Assembly (NCBI GenBank): GCA_001603505.1
Contig: LUZC01000009.1
Span: 1 to 39,549, forward strand
Direction of reading: 5' to 3'
Length of the DNA: 39,549 nt
Origin: Bacteroidales bacterium Bact_11
Lineage (GTDB): Bacteria; Bacteroidota; Bacteroidia; Bacteroidales; UBA932
The stretch's first letter is position 1; each line of letters opens with the position of its first letter. The position numbers and the translations under genes were made by a program. The notes under the pieces were generated by a model. That model worked only from the letters and a program-made list of their open reading frames with translations, ran no database searches and was not told the DNA's origin. Positions 1 through 8,484 of the stretch are shown here, one piece after another.

Positions 1-920
1 GCCGTACCGCCCGGGGTGCCGGTATAGCGTTCCCAGGTTTTCGGGGTGCTGGTCCAATATTTTTCGATGGCTTCGGGAAGGCCCGGGAGACATTCTGCGG
101 CTTTAAGGATGAGGCTTTCGGCCTGAGATGCCCGGTCATGCCGGGCATGAAGTGCATCACCCCCGACCTGATCGGGGGTCTCGAAAGTGAGCAGGCTGAG
201 TGAACGGGCGAACCCGTCACCGTTGGTCTCTCCAAAATGGATCATTACCTGGTCGTCCAGGAAGATGCTGTGGTTTACCTGCCGCAGCTTCCCGGGAAGG
301 AGCTTTGCGTAAACGGTGAATACGCCGGGTCCGTTCTCCATGCTCTTGATATGCTTGCGATAGGCCGGACGGACCGGGTCGCGCAGCAGGCCGAGGACTA
401 CCTGTGGATGGATGGCGGCCACGACGATGTCGCCCCGGTAGGAGCTTCCGTCGGCACAGGTGACGACATGGTCTTCCAATGCCGTCACTTTTTTATGGAA
501 CAGGATGTCCTGCCCCCGGACAAGGGCGTCGATCAGGGTCTTTCCACCTCCCTCCAGCCGCCAGATGCCCGTGTTGTACGGACCGAGAACGTGCTGTCGC
601 TCGTCTTCCCAGCCGGAAGAAAGGCGGAGGAACGGGCCGGTGCCGCCAATGATTTCGTCGGGTTCCATCTGGATCCAGGGCAGGTCCTCCAGGCCGAGGC
701 GGCGGAAGATAATCTCCAGCGGCTCTCCGGGCCCCAGCCCGCCCACGGAATGGAATCCCGTATCGAAACGGATGCCGTCGCGGACAAAGGTCTGCAAGGC
801 GCCGCCGGCCTGCCCTCCCTGTTCCAGAAGGGTGACTTGCAGGCCTCTGCGGGAAAGGAGTTTCCCACACACCAGACCGCCGAGTCCGGCCCCTACGATG
901 ATGACTTTGTTTTCCGACAT
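1..920 (-). CDS. CrtI/phytoene-desaturase-like FAD-dependent oxidoreductase (C-terminus cut by window edge)
   Basis: The reading frame opens at an ATG on the complement of 918-920 and stays open to base 1, giving about 306 visible residues. The N-terminus has a dinucleotide-binding fold: VIIVGAG-LGGL, then an acidic residue at the end of the second strand (VTLLEQ), then GGxxGG. The FDTGFH motif that follows is typical of the CrtI/NAD(P)-FAD amine-oxidase-like superfamily. Members desaturate, isomerise or saturate polyene chains or retinoids, usually at the membrane. Its divergent position beside an aryl-polyene-like operon suggests action on the polyene product, but this is inference. Related oxidoreductases also occur in carotenoid pathways, and no carotenoid genes (crtB, crtE) are seen here. 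Family call is firm; substrate is unknown. Confidence 0.85.
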   Translation of the reverse strand, partial: MSENKVIIVGAGLGGLVCGKLLSRRGLQVTLLEQGGQAGGALQTFVRDGIRFDTGFHSVGGLGPGEPLEIIFRRLGLEDLPWIQMEPDEIIGGTGPFLRLSSGWEDERQHVLGPYNTGIWRLEGGGKTLIDALVRGQDILFHKKVTALEDHVVTCADGSSYRGDIVVAAIHPQVVLGLLRDPVRPAYRKHIKSMENGPGVFTVYAKLLPGKLRQVNHSIFLDDQVMIHFGETNGDGFARSLSLLTFETPDQVGGDALHARHDRASQAESLILKAAECLPGLPEAIEKYWTSTPKTWERYTGTPGGT

Positions 921-926
921 TGAGGA

Positions 927-934
927 CAAAGGTA
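927..934 (-). promoter_or_regulatory. Bacteroidetes -7 promoter element for the CrtI-like gene
   Basis: On the minus strand this reads TACCTTTG, a full match to TAnnTTTG. Only 6 nt separate its last G from the start codon at 920, so the transcript would have almost no leader. The -33 match (CAGA on the plus strand at 954-957, 19 nt away) is weak. Confidence 0.5.
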
Positions 935-965
935 AGCATTTTTCGGTTTTTTCCAGAATAATGAG

Positions 966-973
966 TACATTTG
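966..973 (+). promoter_or_regulatory. Bacteroidetes -7 promoter element for the aryl-polyene-type operon
   Basis: TACATTTG matches TAnnTTTG exactly, with a T-rich stretch at 939-952 in the place of the -33 element. It lies 26 nt before the ATG at 1000. It overlaps the possible upstream start at 961, which argues that translation begins at 1000. It is the only convincing promoter seen before the 18 co-directional genes that follow. Confidence 0.55.
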
Positions 974-999
974 TAGCTTATATTAGGAAAAGAGCAAGC

Positions 1000-1758
1000 A
1001 TGCAAGAAACCATTCTGATCCCAGGTCCCGCCGGCCGGCTTTCCGCATTGTTACAAAAGCCTTTTCTTCCGGATGGCGGGAAGTGCCCTCTGGTCGTTTT
1101 GATGCACGGTTTCATGGCCAATAAGCGCCTGGAACCGCTCAAGAGCATAGCCCGCACGCTGGAGGAAGCGGGCATCGCCTCACTCCGGTTTGATTTCGAC
1201 GGGCATGGGCGCAGCGACGGGAAGTTCTGCGACATGACGGTCCTGACGGAACTTGCCGATGCGCAAGCGGTGTACGACTATGCTGCCGGGCTGGATTTTG
1301 TGAGCAAGGTGGCGTTGCTGGGCCATTCCCAGGGCGGTGTCGTGGCCGGCATGCTGGCCGGTACGCTGGGCGCGGAGAAAGTGGCCTGCGTGGTGCAGCT
1401 CGCGCCTGCAGCGGTTCTGCGCGACGATGCCCTCCAAGGCGTGCTGATGAACAGGCACTACAATCCCCAGGATCCGCCGGCTTTTCTTCGGGTGATGTTC
1501 CACAAGGTGGGCCGAGGCTATTTCATCGTGGCGCAGACGCTTCCGATCTACGAAAGGAGCGCTGCCTATGAAGGCCCCGTGTGCCTGATCCATGGTACGG
1601 CCGACCGCATCGTGCCCTTCTCCTACAGCGAGCGCTACCACGAGGTTTACAAGAACAGCGAACTGCATCTGCTGGAAGGGGACAACCATATCCTGAGCCG
1701 GAAACGTCGCGAGACCGTGGCGCTGGCGACAGATTTCTTAAAACGCAATCTACTGTAA
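1000..1758 (+). CDS. Alpha/beta hydrolase (serine esterase/acyl hydrolase type)
   Basis: The protein is 252 residues and has the alpha/beta-hydrolase layout: an early HGF oxyanion motif, a nucleophile elbow GHSQGG with Ser110, acid Asp202 in the segment GTADRIVP, and His230 in GDNHIL. No signal peptide is present, so it is probably cytoplasmic. The in-frame ATG at 961 is rejected because the promoter element at 966-973 lies inside that extension. It is the first gene of the polyene operon, 27 nt before the methyltransferase. A role in releasing or editing acyl intermediates, like a thioesterase, is plausible but not shown. Confidence 0.85.
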   Translation: MQETILIPGPAGRLSALLQKPFLPDGGKCPLVVLMHGFMANKRLEPLKSIARTLEEAGIASLRFDFDGHGRSDGKFCDMTVLTELADAQAVYDYAAGLDFVSKVALLGHSQGGVVAGMLAGTLGAEKVACVVQLAPAAVLRDDALQGVLMNRHYNPQDPPAFLRVMFHKVGRGYFIVAQTLPIYERSAAYEGPVCLIHGTADRIVPFSYSERYHEVYKNSELHLLEGDNHILSRKRRETVALATDFLKRNLL

Positions 1759-1785
1759 TACATACCTGAACCAAACTTAAGAAAC

Positions 1786-2889
1786 ATGCATCTTAACAGA
1801 TCTTTGGTCGACTATACGAAAGAAACGCTCAGCGCCCGTCAGGCGCAGCGGCTTGCCGAATTCATTGCCTTTGGGCCGATTGTCTTCCAGGCCTGCCGCC
1901 TGCTGGTGGACTATGGCATCCTCGATGCCGTGCGCGATGCCGATGAGGGGTTGACCATTGAAGAGGCCGCCGAAAAGACGTCGGTCTCCGAGTATGCGGC
2001 CCGTGTCCTGCTTGAAGCCGGTCTGTCTGCCGGTGTGGTGCTGGTGGATCCCGAAACCGACCGCTTCCGGATTTCCAAGACAGGCTGGTTTCTGCTCAAC
2101 GATCCGGCTACGCGGGTCAACATGCCTTTCAACCACTATGTGAACTACCTGGGTTTTTACAAGCTGGACGAGGCGCTGCGCGAAGGCCGTCCGGCCGGTT
2201 TGGAAGCGCTGGGCGACTGGCCGACCATCTATGAAGGCCTGTCGAAGCTGCCTGAAAAGGCTCAGAAGAGTTGGTTCGATTTCGATCACTTCTACTCCGA
2301 CCATTCTTTCGAGGAGGCGCTGAAGATTGTGTTCTCATTCCATCCGAAGCGGCTGCTCGACGTAGGTGGCAACACGGGCCGGTGGGCGCTCCAGTGCGTG
2401 GACTATGATTCCGAAGTGCTCGTGACGATTGCCGACCTGCCGCAGCAGATCGGTCTGATGAAGGAGCAGACGGCGGGGAAGCCGGGTGCCGACCGCATCA
2501 CAGGTTATGGTGTGAACCTGCTCGACGAGCAGGCCTCCCTGCCTGCCGCCGAGCCGTTCGACATTGTATGGATGAGTCAATTCCTCGACTGCTTCAGCGT
2601 GGAGCAGATCGGGAGCATCCTGCGCCGGACCGTTGCGATCATGCGTCCCGAAACGCGCCTGTGTATCATGGAGACCTTCTGGGACCGCCAGAGCTTCGAA
2701 CCGGCTTCATTCTGCCTGACGATGACGAGCCTGTATTTTACGGCGATGGCCAACGGAAACAGCAAGATGTACCACAGCGACGAGTTCCTGAAGATTCTGG
2801 CGCGCGTCGGCCTGGAGGTCGAATCCATTCACGATGGCCTGGGACAAGGCCACACCATCCTGATTTGCAAATTGAAACAACAGAAATAG
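1786..2889 (+). CDS. SAM-dependent O-methyltransferase-like protein
   Basis: The protein has 367 residues. Residues about 20-110 form a winged-helix/dimerisation domain of the kind seen in class I O-methyltransferases, with a helix-turn-helix-like stretch at 56-78. The SAM-binding loop DVGGNTG lies at 192-198, followed by the acidic strand end IADLPQQ. Aryl polyenes and flexirubins often carry a methyl or O-methyl group on the aromatic head, and a methyltransferase is a normal part of these clusters. Methylation of the aryl head is therefore the likely job, though the acceptor is inferred. It sits 27 nt after the hydrolase and 12 nt before the first ACP. Confidence 0.85.
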   Translation: MHLNRSLVDYTKETLSARQAQRLAEFIAFGPIVFQACRLLVDYGILDAVRDADEGLTIEEAAEKTSVSEYAARVLLEAGLSAGVVLVDPETDRFRISKTGWFLLNDPATRVNMPFNHYVNYLGFYKLDEALREGRPAGLEALGDWPTIYEGLSKLPEKAQKSWFDFDHFYSDHSFEEALKIVFSFHPKRLLDVGGNTGRWALQCVDYDSEVLVTIADLPQQIGLMKEQTAGKPGADRITGYGVNLLDEQASLPAAEPFDIVWMSQFLDCFSVEQIGSILRRTVAIMRPETRLCIMETFWDRQSFEPASFCLTMTSLYFTAMANGNSKMYHSDEFLKILARVGLEVESIHDGLGQGHTILICKLKQQK

Positions 2890-2901
2890 TTTTTGAATAG
2901 T

Positions 2902-3144
2902 ATGGATATCAACGAGATTAAAGAGAAAGTCCGGTCTTTCCTCATCGACGAGATGGAAATCGAGCCGGAGAAAATTTCCGACGAGGCGCGTCTGAAAGAA
3001 GACATGGGCATCGACAGCCTGGAAGTGGTCGACATCGTCGTGCTGGTAGAACAGGAGTTCGGCTTCAAGATGAAGCCCGAGGATTTCAAGGACCTCAAGA
3101 CCTTCGACGACTTCTGCGGATTCATTCTTTCGCGGATCGGATAG
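2902..3144 (+). CDS. Acyl carrier protein 1
   Basis: This is an 80-residue acidic carrier protein. The phosphopantetheine attachment motif GIDSLE places the prosthetic group on Ser39 (codon 3016-3018). I chose the ATG at 2902 over an in-frame TTG at 2893, which would add three residues. The protein should carry the growing polyene or its starter as a thioester between ketosynthase and dehydratase. It is one of two ACPs in the operon, as in described aryl-polyene systems, where two carriers are encoded. It lies 12 nt before the acyltransferase gene. Confidence 0.93.
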   Translation: MDINEIKEKVRSFLIDEMEIEPEKISDEARLKEDMGIDSLEVVDIVVLVEQEFGFKMKPEDFKDLKTFDDFCGFILSRIG

Positions 3145-3156
3145 CAACTGAGCCCA

Positions 3157-4050
3157 TTGAAGGAGTACACCCATAACGACTGGCGCGGATCGACCGGTGG
3201 CATGCCGTGGATGCAGCGGGCGTTGGTGAAGCTTTTCCGCTTCATCCCGTTGTGGTTTTGCTATGGTGTGATGTCGCTGGTGATTCCTTTCTATATGCTG
3301 TTTGACCGGCGTGGTTACCGGGCGTCATACCGGTTCTTCCGCCGGAGAGTGGGAAGGAGTGCCGTGGGTTCGTTCTTCAGCGTCTATGCCAACGAATTCA
3401 GGATGGGCCAGGTGGTACTCGACCGTTTTGCGTTCTATGCTGGACGCCGGTTCGACCTTCAGATTGAGGGAATGGACCGGTATCTGGCGATGGCCGATGC
3501 CGAGCCCGGTTTCATCCAGGTTAGCAGCCATGTAGGCAATTATGAGCTGGCCGGCTATTCGCTCCGGGCCGAGAAGAAGCGGATTCACGCCCTGGTGTTC
3601 TCGGGCGAGACGGCGACGGTGATGCAGCAGCGTGCCGAGATGTTCCATTCGTCCAACATCGCGATGGTTCCGGTGGCCACCGACATGTCGCACCTGTTCG
3701 TGCTCAATGCTGCACTCGTCGACGGCGAAGTGGTGAGCATGCCGGGCGACCGCATCCACGGTTCGTCGAAAAGCATCGCCTGTCTTTTTATGGGGGCACC
3801 GGCGAAGTTTCCGGCAGGGCCGTTCATGCTGGCTGCCCAACGGGAAGTGGCCATGCTGGCTGTTTTCGTGATGAAGGAAGGACTGCGCCGCTACCGGGTG
3901 TTCGTCCGTCCGCTCGAGGTGGCATCCGATCCGGAGGCTCCGTCACGGAAGCGTGCGGAGGCCCTGGCGGCCTGTTTTGCCGGGGAACTGGAGGCTGTGG
4001 TGCGCCGCTATCCGACGCAATGGTTTAATTTTTACGATTTCTGGCAATGA
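3157..4050 (+). CDS. LpxL/HtrB-like lipid acyltransferase
   Basis: The protein has 297 residues from a TTG start. The TTG start keeps the N-terminal WRGSTGG block, which I recall as conserved in polyene-cluster acyltransferases; the first ATG (3202) would remove most of it. A hydrophobic segment at about residues 28-48 probably anchors it to the inner membrane. The HX4E catalytic pair typical of the LpxL family is seen as His125 and Glu130 in SSHVGNYE. In aryl-polyene clusters such enzymes are thought to attach the polyene acyl chain to a lipid or glycolipid. It overlaps the downstream dehydratase gene by ATGA. Confidence 0.85.
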   Translation: MKEYTHNDWRGSTGGMPWMQRALVKLFRFIPLWFCYGVMSLVIPFYMLFDRRGYRASYRFFRRRVGRSAVGSFFSVYANEFRMGQVVLDRFAFYAGRRFDLQIEGMDRYLAMADAEPGFIQVSSHVGNYELAGYSLRAEKKRIHALVFSGETATVMQQRAEMFHSSNIAMVPVATDMSHLFVLNAALVDGEVVSMPGDRIHGSSKSIACLFMGAPAKFPAGPFMLAAQREVAMLAVFVMKEGLRRYRVFVRPLEVASDPEAPSRKRAEALAACFAGELEAVVRRYPTQWFNFYDFWQ

Positions 4051-4487
4051 TCGGGTTCGACCGGATTCCCATCGGCAATGTGCTTCCACAAAGGGCTCCT
4101 TTCCTCTTTGTCGACAAGCTCGTGCATTACGACGAAGCTGTGACGCGGACGACTTTCCGGGTTCCGGAAGCGGGCATTTTTGTGGAGAACGGCGTGTTCC
4201 GTACGGCCGGGCTGGTAGAACACATGGCCCAGTCGAGCGCGGCGCGGATCGGCTACATCTGCCGGTACATTCTTCATGTTCCGGTGAAGGTGGGTTTTAT
4301 CGGCAGTGTGCGCAAGCTCAAGGTCGAGCGTCATCCTGCTGTCGGCGAATTGCTGGAAACGACCGTTTATTTCCGCGAGGATATTTTCGGCATCACCCTG
4401 ACCGATGTGGAAGTATGCTGCGGCGGTGTGCCGATTGCTTCAGCGTCGCTCAAGACGGCTCTTACCGACAAGGAGATGGAACTATGA
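4047..4487 (+). CDS. Hotdog-fold dehydratase-like protein (FabZ/FabA family), catalytic His not evident
   Basis: The protein has 146 residues. It starts with a block like FabZ (LPQRAPFLFVD) and has the helix LVEHMAQSS where FabZ enzymes carry their acidic residue. The usual HFPG histidine segment before this helix is replaced by NGVFRTAG, so the standard catalytic His is not visible. A second hotdog gene at 9426 does have that His. The two could form a mixed dimer, as proposed for the paired dehydratases of other aryl-polyene systems, with this one as a structural or modified partner. It overlaps both neighbours by four bases. Confidence 0.8.
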   Translation: MIGFDRIPIGNVLPQRAPFLFVDKLVHYDEAVTRTTFRVPEAGIFVENGVFRTAGLVEHMAQSSAARIGYICRYILHVPVKVGFIGSVRKLKVERHPAVGELLETTVYFREDIFGITLTDVEVCCGGVPIASASLKTALTDKEMEL

Positions 4488-5620
4488 GCAAGCCCCGTGT
4501 CATCGCCTTGTCCGGCAATATCGTGTCCCCGCTGGGACTCACCGCCCGGGAGAATTTCCTGGCCGTGGTGGAAGGTCGCAGCGGCGTTGCCCCGCATCGG
4601 GAGACTTTCGGCATCCCAGAGCCCTTCGCCGCATCTCTATTTGACCGCAAGGCCGTATTCTCCGAGGCTGCTTCGCAGGGTGTTTCCGGATACAATCTAT
4701 TTGAAACAATCCTGATCCTGTCGATCCGGGATGCCGTGCAGCGTGCCGGCATCGACCCGGCATCATCCCGCGTCGCCTTCGTGATTTCTTCCATCAAAGG
4801 CAACGTGGAGGCGCTGAGCGAGGAAGAGGAGCGCGTCCCCGTTTCGGTTTCAGCCGACCGTGTGGCTGCATTCTTCGGGCAGCCGAATCCGCCGCTGGTG
4901 GTGTCGAATGCGTGTATTTCCGGTCTTACCGCGCTGATTCATGCCCGCCGCATGTTGCTTTGCGGCCAGTGCGACCAGGTGGTGGTGGCCGGTGCCGAGG
5001 TGCAGTCGCGCTTCATCGTGTCGGGTTTTCAGTCGCTGAAGGCCCTTTCCCCGGAGCCCTGCAAGCCGTTCGACGCGGCCCGGAAAGGCCTGAACCTGGG
5101 CGAGGCGGCCGCGACAATGATTCTTTCCCGCACCGATGCGGTGGCGGCCGGCCAATGGGAATTGGTCGACGGGGCCACGCGCAACGATGCGAACCATATT
5201 TCCGGGCCTTCCCGGACGGGCGAGGGTAGTTACAACGCCCTGCGCTATGTCCTGCCGGCCTGTACCGTCGAGGAACTGGCCTTCGTGAATGTCCACGGCA
5301 CTTCTACGCCTTACAACGACGAGATGGAGTCGATTGCACTCAACCGCGCCGGTCTTTCGCAGGTGCCTGTCAATGCGCTGAAAGGCGTGTTCGGCCATAC
5401 AATGGGTGCCGCCGGCATCCTCGAATCGCTGGTTTCGATGCAGGCGGTCGATGCCGGCGTCGTTCCGGGTACGATGGGGTTCGAGGAGCTGGGCGTGTCT
5501 TGCCCTGTGAATGTGAGCCGGGAGAACCGTCCGACCGACAAACGGGCCTTCATCAAACTGTTGTCGGGATTCGGCGGTTGCAATGCGGCGATGTTGTTCA
5601 GAAAAGGAGGTGCGCGATGA
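4484..5620 (+). CDS. Beta-ketoacyl-ACP synthase 1 (type II KS, complete Cys-His-His)
   Basis: The protein has 378 residues when started at the ATG overlapping the previous stop; a longer in-frame reading back to 3953 is antisense-like filler over other genes. All three KS active-site residues are present: Cys144 in SNACISG, His271 in NVHGTSTPYND, and His305 in FGHTMGAAG. It performs decarboxylative condensation of malonyl-ACP with the growing chain. It is directly followed by a short KS-like protein, so it may work as a KS/partner pair. It is one of two full KS enzymes in the operon. Confidence 0.93.
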   Translation: MSKPRVIALSGNIVSPLGLTARENFLAVVEGRSGVAPHRETFGIPEPFAASLFDRKAVFSEAASQGVSGYNLFETILILSIRDAVQRAGIDPASSRVAFVISSIKGNVEALSEEEERVPVSVSADRVAAFFGQPNPPLVVSNACISGLTALIHARRMLLCGQCDQVVVAGAEVQSRFIVSGFQSLKALSPEPCKPFDAARKGLNLGEAAATMILSRTDAVAAGQWELVDGATRNDANHISGPSRTGEGSYNALRYVLPACTVEELAFVNVHGTSTPYNDEMESIALNRAGLSQVPVNALKGVFGHTMGAAGILESLVSMQAVDAGVVPGTMGFEELGVSCPVNVSRENRPTDKRAFIKLLSGFGGCNAAMLFRKGGAR

Positions 5621-6228
5621 AGATTGTACGCTATGTAAGCATCCGTCCCGACGCCGCGTGGCTCAACGGTGTGCCCGTTCCCGTGGAGAGCAAGGGCCTC
5701 GCCCTGCTGACCGACCTTTATCGCTTACATGTAAAAGACTATCCCAAGTTCTTCAAGATGGACCTCCTCTCGAAGTTGGGCGTAGTCGCCACCGAACTGC
5801 TGGTCGAAGACGAACCGGGCCGGTTCGATCCGCGCGAAGACCGCGCCGTGCTGCTCTTCAGCCGCACCGGTCCGCTTTGCAACGACCGCAATTATCAGCA
5901 TACCATCGCGGAAGGCGAGTATTTCCCCAGTCCCGCACTGTTCGTCTATACATTGGCGAACATTGTGACCGGTGAGATCGCCATCCGGAACAAATATGCC
6001 GGCGACACGACGGCCTATGAACTGTCGTCGTTCTCACCGGAACACTTTGTCGCGGCCGTACGCGCCGCGTTCGACGACCGCATCACAACCTCGGCTATCT
6101 GCGGCTGGGCGGAAGCGCCCGATCCGGATCATTTCGAGGCTTTCATGATGTTGGTGCAGCAGGATGCGCCCGACGGGCTTCCTTTCTGCGAAGAAACCCT
6201 CCGACAAATCAATCCAAACTTACGATAA
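5617..6228 (+). CDS. Truncated ketosynthase-like protein without active-site Cys
   Basis: The protein has 203 residues. The middle part (SRTGPLCND, then SPALFVYTLANIVTGEIAIR) resembles the N-terminal thiolase-fold half of ketosynthases of the Ketoacyl-synt_2 type. Where the catalytic Cys would be expected the sequence runs on to TTAYELSS, with no Cys, and the His-containing C-terminal half is absent. Such proteins appear in flexirubin and aryl-polyene clusters and are best read as structural or chain-length partners, not active enzymes. It follows the first complete KS by an ATGA overlap. A strong AAGGAGG (5604-5610) precedes its ATG, which is rare in this window. Confidence 0.7.
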   Translation: MKIVRYVSIRPDAAWLNGVPVPVESKGLALLTDLYRLHVKDYPKFFKMDLLSKLGVVATELLVEDEPGRFDPREDRAVLLFSRTGPLCNDRNYQHTIAEGEYFPSPALFVYTLANIVTGEIAIRNKYAGDTTAYELSSFSPEHFVAAVRAAFDDRITTSAICGWAEAPDPDHFEAFMMLVQQDAPDGLPFCEETLRQINPNLR

Positions 6229-6485
6229 TGGAAGAACTGATCAAGAATCTCAAACTTCAGATCATCGAAGCGCTGAACCTGGAAGGGATGACCCCCGACC
6301 AGATTGACGACAATGCGCCGCTGTTCGGCGACGGCCTCGGCCTCGACTCGATCGACGTGCTGGAACTCATTGTCTTGATGGAGAAGAACTACGGAATCCG
6401 GCTCACCAGTCCCGCCGAAGGCAAGCAGGTGTTCCAGTCCGTGGCCGTGATGGCCGATTATATCGCCAAAAACCGGAAGAAGTAA
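6228..6485 (+). CDS. Acyl carrier protein 2
   Basis: This is an 85-residue carrier protein with the phosphopantetheine site at Ser41 in GLDSID. Its start shares one base with the stop of the previous gene (TAATG), which implies translational coupling. Its sequence differs clearly from ACP 1, so the two probably serve different steps such as starter loading and chain extension. The gene sits between the first KS pair and the second KS pair. Confidence 0.93.
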   Translation: MEELIKNLKLQIIEALNLEGMTPDQIDDNAPLFGDGLGLDSIDVLELIVLMEKNYGIRLTSPAEGKQVFQSVAVMADYIAKNRKK

Positions 6486-6489
6486 CCGC

Positions 6490-7686
6490 ATGATTCCCAT
6501 TCCCATCACAGGTGCGGGCGTGGTGTCCGCCGTCGGAATCGGAAAGCGACAGTCGCTCCCGGCCCTGCGCTCCGGGACGACCGGCATTGCGCCGGTCCGC
6601 TATCTGACGACGGACGACACGGATTTCCTGGTCGGCGAGGTGCCGCTCAGCAACGATGCCATGAGGGCGTCGCTGGGCTTGCCCGCCGATGCCGTCGTTT
6701 CCCGCACGAGCCTGATGGGAATCCTGGCCCTGCAGGAGGCGCTCGAACAGGCCGGCCTGCAGCGCGACGATCTGCGCGAGACCGTTCTGATTTCCGGAAC
6801 CACCGTCGGTGGGATGGACTGCACCGAACGGTTTTACCGCGAATTCCTGTCGGACCGCCACGACCATGACGCCTACGTTGCCATCCACGACTGTGGCGCC
6901 TCTACCGATGCCATCGCCGCCTATTTTGGCGGATTCTCTTTTGCGACGACCCTTTCGACCGCCTGCTCTTCGGCGGCGAATGCGGTGATCCTGGGTGCCA
7001 ATCTCATTCGTGCCGGACGGGCTTCCCGCGTGGTTGTCGGCGGCACGGAGAGCCTCTCCAGTTATCACCTCAACGGATTCAATTCCCTGATGATCGTGGA
7101 TCGCGCGCCCTGCCGGCCGTTCGACCGGACCCGTGCCGGCCTCAATCTGGGCGAAGGAGCTGCCTTCCTGGTGCTGGAATCGGAAGCCTCCGCGAAAGCG
7201 CGGAGAGCCCAGCCGTTGACGTGGCTCTCCGGCTACGGCAATGCGTGCGACGCCTTCCATCAGACGGCTTCGTCGGAAAACGGAGAAGGTCCGTACCGGG
7301 CCATGTGTCGGGCGCTGGAACTCGCTGGTATCGGTCCCGAAAAAGTGGATTATATCAACGCCCATGGTACCGGGACCCCCAACAACGATGCCAGCGAAAG
7401 CACGGCCATCCGCCGCGTGTTCGGCGACTCGCTTCCTCCGGTGTCTTCGACCAAGCCGTTCACGGGTCACACGACAAGCGCTTCGGGGTCGATCGAGGCG
7501 GTGTTCTGCCTGCTGGCCATGGAGCACGGATTCATCCCGGCCAACCTGAATTGGAAGCAGCCCGACGAGGCCTGCCTGAGGCCGGTCGTCAGCTTGCAAG
7601 AGGGTGTCCGGCTGCGGCACATACTGTGCAATTCGTTCGGATTCGGAGGAAACGATTCCTCCCTGTTGTTCTCTCAAATCGGCTGA
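6490..7686 (+). CDS. Beta-ketoacyl-ACP synthase 2 (FabF-like, complete Cys-His-His)
   Basis: The protein has 398 residues and full KS length. The active site reads Cys159 in STACSSAAN, His292 in NAHGTGTPNND and His327 in FTGHTTSASG. The C-terminal glycine-rich strand NSFGFGGND is typical of FabF/KAS II enzymes. With the truncated KS-like protein that begins 3 nt after its stop it resembles the KS:chain-length-factor pairs known from aryl-polyene synthesis. It probably elongates the polyene chain. It starts 4 nt after ACP 2. Confidence 0.93.
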   Translation: MIPIPITGAGVVSAVGIGKRQSLPALRSGTTGIAPVRYLTTDDTDFLVGEVPLSNDAMRASLGLPADAVVSRTSLMGILALQEALEQAGLQRDDLRETVLISGTTVGGMDCTERFYREFLSDRHDHDAYVAIHDCGASTDAIAAYFGGFSFATTLSTACSSAANAVILGANLIRAGRASRVVVGGTESLSSYHLNGFNSLMIVDRAPCRPFDRTRAGLNLGEGAAFLVLESEASAKARRAQPLTWLSGYGNACDAFHQTASSENGEGPYRAMCRALELAGIGPEKVDYINAHGTGTPNNDASESTAIRRVFGDSLPPVSSTKPFTGHTTSASGSIEAVFCLLAMEHGFIPANLNWKQPDEACLRPVVSLQEGVRLRHILCNSFGFGGNDSSLLFSQIG

Positions 7687-7689
7687 CGC

Positions 7690-8484
7690 ATGGAACGCAA
7701 GGTATATGTCAAGTCGCTGGCGCGAATCTCCGCCTGTCATCCCGATCCTGACTACAGCGGGATGTTCAGCGTGATGGAGGCGCGGCGCATGTCCCGTTTG
7801 ATGAAGCGGGCGCTGGCCTCTTCGCAGCAGGCGCTCTCGCAGGCGGGCCTTGCTGTCCCCGATGCCGTGATTACCGGCACCGGCCTGGGCTGCATCGAGA
7901 ATACCGAGCATTTCCTCAAGTCGCTGACAGGCATCTCCGACCAGCCGCTGCGCCCGACGCATTTCATGCAGTCTACCCACAACACCATCGGTTCGCTGAT
8001 TGCCATCCGACTGGGATGCCACGGCTACAATGCCACGTATTCACAGGGTGCCGTCTCTTTTGAGAGTGCGCTGCTCGATGCGTTTGTGCAGCTGCAGATG
8101 GGTTTGCTGGAGAATGCCCTGGTGGGTGCCTTCGAAGAGATGACGCCCGATTTTGCGGCGATCCTGGCGAAGACCGGCCGTACCGGTGCTGTGCTGCCCG
8201 ACGGCCGTCTGTCCGAAACGGCCGTTTCGATGGTGCTGGGCACATCGCCCGAGGGGGCGCTGTGTGAACTCGCCGCCGTGACCTTGTGTTCCCCGGCTGC
8301 GACCGGGCATCTCACCCGGTCGGCGTGCATGGCCCGATACGGCGACAACTTCTGCCTTTCCGCACTGGGTATCTGCGATGCCGTGGACTTATTGCGGAAG
8401 GAGCATTTGGAAATGGTACGGTTCGTGAATGATCATGAAACGACCCAAGCAACGACAGAACTGAAAAGCGTATGTGGAAAATAG
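7690..8484 (+). CDS. Ketosynthase-like chain-length-factor-type protein
   Basis: The protein has 264 residues, about two thirds of a normal KS. It keeps a KS-like core (TGTGLGCIEN, MQSTHNTIGSLIAIRLG). At the nucleophile position it has ATYSQGAVSFE in place of TACSSG, so the Cys is missing, and no His-containing C-terminal half follows. This matches the Ketoacyl-synt_2 proteins that act as chain-length factors in aryl-polyene KS heterodimers. It lies 3 nt after the second complete KS, its likely partner. Its 3' end overlaps the small transporter gene by 13 nt. Confidence 0.75.
   Translation: MERKVYVKSLARISACHPDPDYSGMFSVMEARRMSRLMKRALASSQQALSQAGLAVPDAVITGTGLGCIENTEHFLKSLTGISDQPLRPTHFMQSTHNTIGSLIAIRLGCHGYNATYSQGAVSFESALLDAFVQLQMGLLENALVGAFEEMTPDFAAILAKTGRTGAVLPDGRLSETAVSMVLGTSPEGALCELAAVTLCSPAATGHLTRSACMARYGDNFCLSALGICDAVDLLRKEHLEMVRFVNDHETTQATTELKSVCGK

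Noticed and set aside
460-999. N-terminal extension of the alpha/beta hydrolase frame
   Set aside because: It lies antisense to the CrtI-like gene and across the promoter at 966-973. The fold begins only after residue Met at 1000.
3953-4483. N-terminal extension of the first ketosynthase frame
   Set aside because: It overlaps the acyltransferase and dehydratase genes out of frame, and the KS fold begins at the ATG at 4484.
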